A stretch of 64,000 nt of DNA, taken from contig NC_066850.1 of assembly GCF_001640805.2 (NCBI RefSeq), forward strand, positions 16,613,036 to 16,677,035, in the 5' to 3' direction. How positions within the stretch are numbered: the first letter of the stretch is position 1; every line of letters begins with the position of its first letter. The translations under genes and the position numbers were made by a program. This stretch comes from Lates calcarifer. Lineage: Eukaryota > Chordata > Actinopteri > Centropomidae. The notes below the pieces were generated by a model that had not been told where the DNA came from, did no database searches, and worked only from the letters and a program-made list of their open reading frames with translations. Below, piece after piece: positions 27,701 through 46,431 of this stretch.

Positions 27701-30700
27701 GACAGAGAAATAACAAAGTCACACTGAATAGTTAACACGTGATCTCTGGGAAGCGCAGTACAAAAATATGCCAACTGAGCTCACATGAAATGCTACTGTA
27801 GCTGTTTGAGACGCTTAGAAAACGTGAAAAGTGATTTCACAAACATTGACACTGTTGAGATAATAATATAAAAAGCAAAAGATAGAGGGGAGAAAACGAG
27901 AGCAGATAGATCCTGTGAACCTCAGAGTGCACCAATAACACTAATTAACTAAGTTAGGGTTAGAATTCCTGCCGGACCACCCATGTTGGAAATGTATGCA
28001 CCGATGCTCCTGTAAGGTGATTTGGATAAACAGCATGTGCTGTGAAATAACAACAATAGCTAAAGAGAGAAGGAAAATGAGAAGCTCCCTGGGTGTCCCG
28101 GGGCAAGTCAAGGGTTAAAGGTCACTGCAGGTGTTGTTCGTCAATTAGTCATCTCTCTACTATTTTGTTTGGTGAGTAAACGTAATATTTCTGGGCTCTC
28201 TCTGTGTTTTTTATGGAACACTTCACTGGTGTTAAAAACAAATGGAGGTATACACTGGGCTGAAATAAGCCTTATTATGTAAAAATACATCATTAAAAAA
28301 AAAAAACAGAGTTGAGTGTGTACACCATCCAACTCTTGCTACAGGCCATGGTTATCTCTCACCTCAGCTACTGCAATGCTCCTTTGGCCTCAGTTCATGC
28401 ACAGTGAAACCCCTGCAAACGGTCGACGGCGGCGGATCAAGTTTTCAACTTCTGTGTAAACTCAATAATACAAGCGTATGCTCCTTCTCAACCATTGTAT
28501 TCCACCAGGGATTGTCGTCAGCAACTATTCTGATAACTGACTGAATCATTTCTCAAGCAAAAGTGCCAAACATTCTGTGGTTGCAGTCTTGCCTAAGTGA
28601 CAGTTATTTTGAAATTTTTAATAAATTAGTGATTGACATTCACACTGTTGTTGCATGCCTCTTATTCCACTGAAGATCTAATGTTTTAGGTCACACCCCT
28701 CTGTCTCCTCTTGTTTCCTCTCTGTCTGTCACAATCGACAATCAAGTTTCTTTGCAAAAATAATATAATAATTGTTACTGTTATTATCAAAAGGAGAACG
28801 AACAATCACAGTGTGCGGTTCAGTGCATCGTTTAGTTACTAAAATGCCATTGAATTATGATGCAGGATGCTAAGAAGGCAGAGGCTTCTGCACAATGTGC
28901 AGTCATTGTCCTCACAATGTAACCATTGTTATGTTCAGGCTGGCATCCAAGACGAGACAATTTCTCACACTGATGTTGACATTCAGGGAATTTCACAGGT
29001 GAGAAGAGCTTGAAGAAATTAAACATAACGACTCTTCCGCTCATTGGCTTAATATCTCATGGCGTAATCTAAACAACTGTTCTGAAGTCAGTATTTCAGC
29101 ATCATTCGCTTCATTCTAACACAGTTGATAATTATTTACATCGCCAGTTGGCACCTCTTGACGTTTCCTACATACTTGTAGGAGGAGAAATGTACTCAAA
29201 TTCCGTAACAGAAAAAACACACAGTAGTGCTTTTATATCTCATCATTATTCGTCTCAGTGTCAGCTTCCAGTTTACAAGAAATCTCTGCACTTGAGAAAC
29301 TCCTGACAGAAGAAGGTCAGGAGGTGAGAAAGAGGAACCAACACTGTAACATTTCACAAACCATCAGTGAAAGGATAAACACTGAACAGTCTGTCTGCGA
29401 AGGTCTTCCTCCCAGTCCGATCCAAATCCTCTGGTGGTGGGATAACTCACACTACATGTTTCAATTAGCCTCTCAACACAGCCAAAATACAGAGTGTCTA
29501 TGCTCACACTGATCAGCTGCTCACAACATAGGTACACTAAAAATAAAGATGGAACCCCTGATTGCTCAAACAAGATTAGAGCTGCCCCCTCAAGGTCAAC
29601 AGAGAAGCAGAGAAAGTGGTGGCACCCAGGTGAGGCTAGAGGGAAAGAGAGAAAGAATAGAAAAAGAAAGAAGAAGGCAGGTAAGTGAGAATCAACTGAC
29701 AAAATTCTGAGGCGGGTACAGTCCTTCATTGCAATACCTTGAGTCAAAACTAGGAAAAACTGCCAGTAAGGCTGAGTGGTGGTGCTGCGTTCAGCTCTCT
29801 TAACACATGCATGAATTCTATTTTGAACAGAAAGAAAAAAAATAGAGCTGTAGATGGCTGGGAACTAACAGACACTATGGTCTGTCTATTAGCAAGAACA
29901 GTTTTACTTCTGTCAAAGAACTGTCTCAGTCAAGTCACACACTCATTCACAAATTACTCATTTGTTGCACAGCCAAATCACTGATTGATTGGACACTGAT
30001 CGATTAACGCATACAGTACACAAGTTTGACATTCATCACTGCAGCTACCTGCAGCCCCCAAAGCCATTCAAGTGTCAAAATCTCCTGGTAAACACACATG
30101 ACAGGGTGAACATCAATAAACCAATGTATAATCACTCTAAGGTCATTGTAAGCCGGCATATAAATAGAGGCACGTTATTGCATGGACATGCACACAACAG
30201 CACTGCTGTGGAAAAAACACACTACAACGTCTTGTTTCCTATACAGTGAACAACTTTGAAAGCTGATACCTCCCTGTGTGTGAAACATTTTCATGAATAC
30301 GTGACTGACATCACCACACAAACCAGGGGACAAAGGTCATTTCTCCTCCTGTACCTGTTCTTATGTGTGAAGGGAAGAGTACCCCATGAGTCAGTGGATC
30401 AGCATTCCACTTAGCCCTACCTCTGTTTGTTAAAGCTGGCTAACTGTGAAACTGAACTATCTGCTGACCCCACCTGCAAACTCATGTTCTCCTGTGTCTT
30501 TTCTACTGATACCACAGAAGAGAGTCTCTCACAGCATTTTCATGATGCTGGAAGGCAAAGTAGTAGTACTGTTACTTTACTGGAAAGAATTTCCATTTTT
30601 ATTAAGCAAAAACCCCACCATAACAACTTTAGACCTAACAACCTAGCAATACACTCTATATTATATCTCTCCACTGACTCAATGAGATATTTTAACCATG

Positions 30701-32498
30701 CAGCTTTAGTCAGAGTTAAACCAATTCTGCTCATGCATGGCAACAAAACTAATCAAAAATAAAAATAAAAAAAATCCATGGTATTTTAATAGCCAGTCTC
30801 ACTTGGGAGATCAATCCTTATTTTCCCTCAACATTTATCTTTTTTCCATAAACCTTGTTACTGAGGTCAGCTATTGGATGATGTTTTTTCCATGTTTGTC
30901 TGCAGAGCCAGCTGGGGACTGGGCAGGATTGGGACACTTTGGCACACAATATGGAAAGTGTTTCAAAAGAGCCTAATATAAATGCTCCCAGGGCTTTATT
31001 GCCACTAAACATACTGATGACTATGATAGCCACCATGGCCACTATGGGAAAAATCTCATTGTATTGATATAAATTAGCTCTGGAACAGTAACTAAGTGCT
31101 GGTCACATGTGTGGCCATTAACTGGGAGGTATGCATGTGTATGGGATAATGATTGTGTTGCCTTGATACAACTTTTGGCTGAATGATGACTCAAAAGTTA
31201 TACACAGAGGTAGGGTTGGAAAAACACTGCCCAAACACCAGTTTTACTATACTTTACTAAGCACTGCCTTGGGAGGGCTTCCCCAAAAATATGCAGATGC
31301 ACCAATAAATTATGCTTATTGGCTAAATCAGACATAACAACATTGGATCAGTCAAATATGAACAACACAGAACTGTTAGTTATGTTTAGGGGTTTTACTC
31401 AAAGAATAGGTTCACTTTTTTTTTTCAGGTTTATCAGAAAACAAGATTCATGCTCCTCTTTGTGCATTAGGAGTTACTGGTTGCTCTAATCATTCCTCCT
31501 CTAAACATTGGTTGTGAATTGTTCCATTCCTTGAAATAACCTCTTCCTAAAGTGACTCTGGTGTAGGAGACAGGCAACAACATTGACAGTTCTGTGCAAA
31601 ACTGACTTCAGCAGTTGGCATTAGTCACATCAAGCACAAAGTCTTCCAAATATCCAAAGTTATCCTTTAATATTACTGTCTAACTAGCAACAGACAAAAG
31701 TAACTTGGTCTTTGTAAACTGTGCAGTTTGTTTGACTGACTCGTTCTGCACATGCATTGTATTAAGACGGACAACAGCTGGTTTAGAAAGGATAAAAATA
31801 TATCGGCGGATCTGAATGATTAAAAACATAGGGTCAAAGCTGCTGTGACAAAACAAGAAAGAATAAGTTAAGTTAGAATAATAGGCCTACAAAAATGCCT
31901 CTTCTCCATTACCGTAAGTTCTCACAAAAGAAATCACACACAATGGAAAGAAAAAGGGGTTGAAGAGGCAGGTCTCACTTTTCTATACCCATAAAGGGCT
32001 CACAGTGACTCTTTGCTGACATCTAGTGTAATTTGAAAAACTGAAAATATGTGCACACTTAAAAAAACTAATGTTTAACGCCACATACATGCTTTATTTT
32101 GGTAGCACGTGTGACTTGACAAACGTCGCTATCTTATCCTGTGCTATTTTAAAGTTAGCATGTCGCCGTTTAAAGAAGCTAAAGACAAGCTACCGTGTCA
32201 TAGGAAAGCATACTAGCCGGTGTTGGCGTAGCAGCACTGTTGTCCCGGATTAACTGCCAAATGTGGTTTTGCACCTACGGTTCTGCAATTGTTTTGTAAG
32301 TTTAACGTTGCAGATTCAGTGAGTCAGTTCATAGTTTGACCAGAAAAGACGAGCTTACCGTCGCAAACTCCTGCTGTTGTTCTCCGGGGAGGACTCCTCA
32401 TCAGCTGAAAACTTCCTCTTCAAGTACCGGGAGCTCGGCTGTCTTTTCGGTTTTTCTAAATTCGAATCAGAAGCTTGGACCTCACCGGTTTCACCCAT
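7657..32498 (-). CDS. net1: NET1 Rho guanine-nucleotide exchange factor (long isoform), one internal frameshift
   Basis: Activates RhoA by GDP/GTP exchange and shuttles between nucleus and cytoplasm (family knowledge). Coding exons on the minus strand: 32359-32498, 25264-25327, 19442-19504, 10445-10552, 10163-10327, 9650-9712, 9247-9420, 8884-9141, 8609-8779, 8236-8422, 7657-8127. All junctions are GT-AG and phases agree, giving about 620 residues (human 596). Visible in order: basic nuclear-localisation motif KRKRREKD (about residue 69), the block LANLISPVKNGAVRRFGQTIQ, a DH domain (about 175-355) and a PH domain (about 385-500). A Ser/Pro-rich tail ends in KRKETMV, a PDZ-ligand-like C-terminus. 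In the last exon one extra base at 8112-8113 breaks the PH domain frame just after AKNIF; downstream the correct frame resumes at VRSQDPSHAQSHTLQ. An in-frame upstream ATG at 32609 exists, but the Ser-rich leader it adds matches nothing I know. Confidence 0.93.
7775..7812. repeat. net1: 12-base tandem repeat in the net1 serine-rich tail
   Basis: Three near-perfect copies of a 12-base unit (plus strand GAGGAAGGTGAG) encode the repeating Ser-Pro/Ser run in the C-terminal tail of NET1 on the minus strand. The plus-strand reading as a Glu-rich frame is a shadow. Length variation between individuals or species is likely. Confidence 0.7.
13156..13248 (-). CDS. net1: alternative first coding exon of NET1 (NET1A isoform)
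   Basis: The exon encodes 31 residues starting MVAYDELGSLVPIKRT and ending in NKESE, then splices in phase 0 (donor GTGAGA) to the shared exon at 10445-10552. It matches the short-isoform N-terminus of vertebrate NET1A, which lacks the upstream nuclear-localisation signals and is therefore more cytoplasmic (family knowledge). It lies inside the intron between long-isoform exons 3 and 4. A TATA box upstream (13475-13480) supports its own promoter. The resulting protein would be about 562 residues and shares the downstream frameshift at 8112-8113. Confidence 0.88.
13475..13480 (-). promoter_or_regulatory. net1: TATA box of the NET1A promoter
   Basis: TATAAA on the minus strand, in the context CCTGTATAAAGCC, about 230 bases upstream of the NET1A start codon. 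A start site 25-30 bases downstream, near 13448, would give a 5' leader of about 200 bases with no intron needed. The position and context are good; the transcription start is inferred. Confidence 0.65.
18667..18740. repeat. AT/AC compound microsatellite
   Basis: About 29 AT dinucleotides (18667-18724) followed directly by about eight AC dinucleotides (18725-18740), within a net1 intron. Open frames through it on either strand (Ile-Tyr repeats) are artefacts. Confidence 0.95.
20620..21065. repeat. fragment of an abundant teleost interspersed repeat
   Basis: The stretch reads like a highly repeated fish sequence: CAGCTTTATTAATATAGC near 20622, TCCAGCCTAGAAGTAACAAATG near 20741, then AAGGACATATCCTGATC near 20878 and CAAGTACAATAACTTCAG near 20980. 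I recognise these phrases from many teleost genomes and take them to be part of a long retroelement-derived repeat. The class is uncertain. Confidence 0.55.
21640..22140 (+). mobile_element. degraded Tc1-like transposase
   Basis: A plus-strand frame (21643-21975) contains VLWTDEATVEVSGKN, the block around the first catalytic Asp of Tc1-type DDE transposases, then [16 protein letters not shown], the typical Gly-rich block. Further on, in another frame, DNDP recalls the 'QDNDPKHTS' motif with the second Asp (about 22035). Frame changes and stops show it is dead. It lies in a net1 intron, antisense to the gene. Confidence 0.8.
25328..32358 (-). other. net1: first intron of the net1 long isoform
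   Basis: About 7 kb of AT-rich intron. Apart from the retroelement fragment at 28325-28430 and short homopolymer runs (poly-G at about 25869-25880), no gene, RNA gene or clear repeat was recognised. Confidence 0.5.
28325..28430 (+). mobile_element. short LINE reverse-transcriptase fragment
   Basis: One frame reads LLLQAMVISHLSYCNAPLAS. This is similar to the conserved 'hVISRLDYCNsLL' segment near the C-terminus of fish non-LTR reverse transcriptases. It is followed by a stop and is only about 100 bases long, so the exact family cannot be given. Confidence 0.6.
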
Positions 32499-33109
32499 TT
32501 GAAACGTCAATGACACAGACCAGTTGTAATTATGTGCTACTGAACAATTATCCTCACCACTACTACTACTATTTCTACTACTACTACTACAACAGAAACT
32601 CGTGGGCATTTTTGAATATGGCGGAAATCCAAATATTGACCAATGAGAGGAGAACCGAGGAACTCGTTGCTAGGATACACTACACTAAGTGGGCGGGGCT
32701 AGAGTCGTTCATTAACACAAGGGAATATAATCAGCAGTTTGGAGTAATTAAAATGAAATCTATTTAAAGACTCGCAGATACTTAAATGTTTAAAATAAAT
32801 AAAATAAAATAAACAAACAAAAAAGAACTGGCTATCACACACAAATACACAAAAACATTAAAAAACCACAATAGTTATGGGGCCGTTGAGACCACTGCAT
32901 GTAAGCTGGATTTATTATGTAGTCTAGACAAAGGATAATTGTCTATACTTTGTTGTGGAATACTTAAGTTAACTGAGGTGACCCCAAAAATAGTGCAATA
33001 CAATGACAATCTGGTAGTATCAACTTATTAAACAGCATCTTAACCGCCTTAACTTTCATAACTGATATTACCTGTCTTGTTTACAAAGATTAAAGCTATT
33101 GATTACAAT
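32499..33109. promoter_or_regulatory. compact rint1-to-net1 intergenic spacer with the net1 long-isoform promoter region
   Basis: Both genes are on the minus strand, so this spacer must hold the net1 long-isoform promoter just after the rint1 poly-A signal. It includes an ACT/CTA trinucleotide run at about 32553-32590 and no obvious TATA box. Role inferred from position. Confidence 0.45.
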
Positions 33110-33115
33110 TTTATT
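33110..33115 (-). terminator. rint1: rint1 polyadenylation signal
   Basis: AATAAA on the minus strand, about 76 bases past the rint1 stop codon, the first good hexamer. It predicts a very short 3' UTR and leaves roughly half a kilobase to the net1 long-isoform 5' end. Confidence 0.6.
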
Positions 33116-33190
33116 AGAAAAACTTGACAAGTAATCAATCTCATGCACGCTCCACACCAACAAATATTGCCCGGGGGGGCGGGGGCGATG

Positions 33191-42415
<9,225 letters not shown>

Positions 42416-42560
42416 CTTTCCTCTCCAATGTTGTCAGCAGGATGGTACAGAAGGGAGGCGCTCGTTTATCGTCTCAACGTGAGCCGCGAGCGGTCGCGCT
42501 GCCTTGTGCCGTAGTTACGTGGCAGGTTCAGGGCCAAGTTTTTATCTACCTCACATCAGT
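42416..42560 (-). promoter_or_regulatory. rint1: rint1 promoter region, CpG-richer
   Basis: Immediately upstream of the rint1 start codon the sequence turns relatively CpG-rich (GAGCCGCGAGCGGTCGCG near 42480), unlike the AT-rich surroundings. This is typical of a TATA-less housekeeping promoter. Inferred from composition and position. Confidence 0.45.
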
Positions 42561-43459
42561 CTGAGATCTCAAATAATGTAAGTTGGTAAATGTCTCTTGC
42601 TAACTCTGTGTATTGAAACGAGGGGTGTTGAAACGAGCTCCGCCGGCGCTGTATCTGGGGGCGCACCGAGGGAGAAAACAAGTCACTCTTTCTGTAAAGA
42701 TGGCCCTTACTAACGTCGGCACCCACACGTCAGCAAACTTTTTTTTTCTTTTTATATAACCTCTTCAACATTCAGCTTACAAATGTTTTTTGATTATTTA
42801 GAGTCTTAAATGAAAAATAAAACCTATTCCAGAAAATGCATCATAAAAACACATTCAATTAATAATGATAGCAATAATAGCAATAATTATATTTATTTTT
42901 GTTTATTGATTATTATAATACATTTCATGTAGGTTGACAATGTAAGAGCCCAGTGCTGTATCGTGGCTGAGGCTAGCATTGGGGTGCATCTGGTCTCATA
43001 GAGGTACTGATGACAGTGTTTGACGGCCAGGTCAGTTGTGTCCTGTTGTACTGTAATAGACTATGGTGATAAAACTGGGTACTAAGTAACTTTGTAAACC
43101 ATGTTAGAAAATCATACAGTAGCCTACCATGATGAGTGAAACAGATAAGGCATAAGTTTATAGATGGTTGTAACCTCATAGTCTGACTTAGTTATAATGA
43201 TGTTGGTGATATGTAGTGTTGAGGTGAAGTGTTGTGACTTTATATCTATTTTACCTTTAAAAATCTTGCTCAACAGCAATGACTGTATTTCAGCACAATT
43301 TAAATATAGTAATTGAAATCCTGTTCAAACAAGTTCAGACTATATGCAAAACAGATTTTTTTTACCTAGCCTACATTTAGTGCAGTCATATTTGAAATGA
43401 AGAGATCAGTGTAGTTACTGAGGTAAGGTAAGGAGGTAACATCAGTAGCTAAAGATAAA

Positions 43460-43590
43460 GTTTTATCCATCATCTATACTGCCACCTATCCTTACAGGTT
43501 GCAGGAGCTGGTCCTGGGCGAGAGGCAGGGTACACCATGGACAGATCGCCTGTCTATCATAGGCCTGACATATAGAGACAAACAACCATG
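43460..43590 (-). mobile_element. LINE/SINE tail fragment
   Basis: Antisense to a very common fish repeat tail: on the plus strand it reads ACTGCCACCTATCC, GGGCGAGAGGCAGGGTACACC, TGGACAGATCGCCTGTCTATC. The same family appears at 46921-47145 and 63545-63795. The copy is short and truncated. Confidence 0.65.
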
Positions 43591-46431
43591 CTACCCTCTG
43601 CTTCCTCCTCAGTGGCAGGGATGCTGATATCCTGCAACCTCTGGTTAATAGCCTGTTACTGGCTGTCATCCGATGGACTCCTGATGAAATGTGCAATGTG
43701 CAATACCCTCTTCACCTTGTACCTTCTTCCAGCCACAAGGGCATATCTGCAGTTGTCTTTCCTTCTTTCCTTCTTTCATCTTTTCTTTACCTCTGATACT
43801 GTGGCTTCCACTGAAGTGACCTCCCTGCTCATTATTAATTCCACTCCCAGGTCAGTAACCTGGGGGTAGTTCCTGTGAGTCATGTTCCACACCTGCTCTC
43901 GGTGACTCATAGAGTATGTGCTTTTTCTTATATGTAGTTTTATATGATGCAGCTTGAAGTACTAGGCTGCAGTAGTGGATGTGGGATCTACTTCCTCCTG
44001 TCAGCTGTCTATCCAGGCTGTCAGTCGGTCTTTCCCTTGTTGTCTGCCATCCTATTTACTGCAGTAGCTATGACTACTACATTATATTTGAAGGTGCTTC
44101 AATATAATGCAGAACAATACAGTAACACCACAAACTGTGTTAACATAAATTACACTGTATAAATAAAACATTTTGGCATGTGGATTTGTTTTCATAAGTT
44201 CACATGCTAAACGAATCATCCAGCACAATTAAATAAATTACAACAATTTGCAGTTTATAAATGACTGCTGATTACTGAGGGAATCATTTTGATATCATAT
44301 TGATATGTAGGGACCAAACTCTCATAAACCAAACTACATTTTAATGTAGTAGCTTTCAGTTGCCAGTCAGCCTTCACAGAGGAAGTTCTTGTGCCGTAAA
44401 AATGGAGCAAAAGGCCAAAGCCTGTGGATGTGCTGGCCCATGGGCATGTACAGCTGTAACAGTCACCCTGTTACTCTGCAGGTCAGTCTGAATATGACAA
44501 CACAAGACCATCTGCCCAACAACACTAGGTTCCTGTGTGTATGTGCGTGTGTGTGTGAAAGAACGTGCAACGGAGTCACATGGAGCACCAGCCTCTCGTC
44601 ATCTCTGAAACTTTCATTGACTAAAACATGCATGTGCACCTACGGCAGTGTATTGTTCAAAAACTAATCTTCTCAGTCTCTGTTTATGATAAGAATATAT
44701 GATTAGTATAACAACATATGTATAAACAGATGCATAATAACATATTTTACATCACACAACTTGTTGTCTCATGATCTGAAATCTTGAAATTGTTGTGTTT
44801 AGCACATCAAATGACTGATCAGTGACAGGGGGGTCACAAAGTACAAGATCTTTCACTAGAAGGAACCCCCAGTCCAGTTTCCATAATGCATTTTGTCATG
44901 GAAACATGAAATGTGATGTGGGAAATAATGAATGTCACTGTGACCTCGACCTTTGACCTTTGACAATCAACTTTAATCAGTTTGTCCTTGAGTCCAAGTG
45001 AATGTTGGTACCAAAAATTGTGGGGATTCTCTCAAGGTGTTTCTGAGATATTGCATCTTTAGGGAGGTCGCTGTGACCTTGACCTTGGCCTTTAAGAATC
45101 AAAATCTAATCAGTTTATCAATTTAGTAGATTTAAATTTCTTCTTTTTGAAATTAAAAAAAAAAAAAAGCACAAACACTGTCAAAACATTTTGTTTCATT
45201 TTTTCGTTTCTTACTGTTTCTGTCAGCCACCTAATGATACCTGACCGACAAGCAGTGAGTCAGCTACTCATAAGGAGGATCTGATCCAAGCTGGAATCAC
45301 CTGACATCATTCAACTGGCTTTCTAAACAACATGACATTCATTCACTGCTGCCCTGTGGTGTCGTTCTGAGCTACTATAAAGCTTACTCATCAGCTTACA
45401 CTTCTCTTCCCATTAGTGCCTGAAGCGCTCCAAATGACCTTTTAATAGACTGTACACAATGTACATGTCAACCTGGATGACATATAAACAGGTACCGCTG
45501 AGTGAACCTAACGTGTCAACCACCCAGCTGTGTAGAACAGACTGTCTGGTGAGGCTCCGTTGGAATGACGTCCTAGGCTGATGATGTCATCACTCTTGCA
45601 GACCGCCTTAGGGTTACTTCGTTTTAGTAGTCTCACTGAGTCAGACACGCACGCATGCACACACACACTTCCCAGCCTTCACCGCCCTTTATCATCCCCT
45701 TCATCTAATTACCCATTAAAAGAAGCAGTAACCTTTTTCCTGTCTGCTTTTGGCCCCAACATCACAACTTTTTAGATAAAGTTTCCAGCAGATCATTGCT
45801 TACTAAGAAGCACTGTAATAGCATCAGAAGTAAGTGTCAGAAATCACTGCTATTCTAAGCAAGAGGCCTTTTTGCTGTCAGTGTTTTGCCCACTGCAGAA
45901 CTACGCACAGACCCTACCAATCCATTCTTCACACGTGGTGTACCTTCATACTGGGTCTAATATGGGTCGTCAGGTTTTGCACTAACTGGTGGAGTACATT
46001 CCAGCTTGAGTGCATGCTGTCATTAAAGCAAATGGGAGGCATATGAAAGTCATGTACATACAGTCATGTACATACTTCCCCTTCAAATTGTCGAGCTGAT
46101 ATTATTATTTGTAATGAAAAAATTGTATTAGATTTGAAGTTCATTCAATGCAGAGGGGTCTTGACCAGCAGTCAGGAGAGTAAGGACTACACTAACGCAC
46201 TGTGTCTGAGTCACAGGATTGTAGCCACTGATCAATGTACGCGTTCAACCCTTCCCTTTGCTTGCCCCGCCCTCTCTCCCTCTCTTTTTCTTCGATATTA
46301 AAATGTAATGGTGAAATGGTGAGTGAGGGACCCTCTCGTGAAGCTCCGCAGGGTGGGGGTGGGGGGGTCGTAGAATAGAAAAGCTTCTGCACCCTCTGCT
46401 CTGAATCAGAACCTCCTCTGCGCCCTGCAGG
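43591..46431. other. intergenic region upstream of prl2
   Basis: Besides the half-site repeat at 44925-45125, no exon was found. A TATTAAAA box at 46296-46303 lies about 130 bases before the proposed prl2 start codon and could serve as its TATA element, which would place the start site near 46328. This is a proposal from spacing only. Confidence 0.4.
44925..45125 (+). repeat. dispersed repeat rich in TGACCTTTGACC half-sites
   Basis: Contains GTGACCTCGACCTTTGACC at about 44940 and GTGACCTTGACCTTGGCC at about 45070, with TTGTCCTTGAGTCCAAGTG between. The arrangement is familiar from a dispersed repeat in fish genomes. The half-sites also form nuclear-receptor DR1-like elements (reverse complement GGTCAAAGGTC). 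It lies about 1.3-1.5 kb upstream of prl2. Confidence 0.5.
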
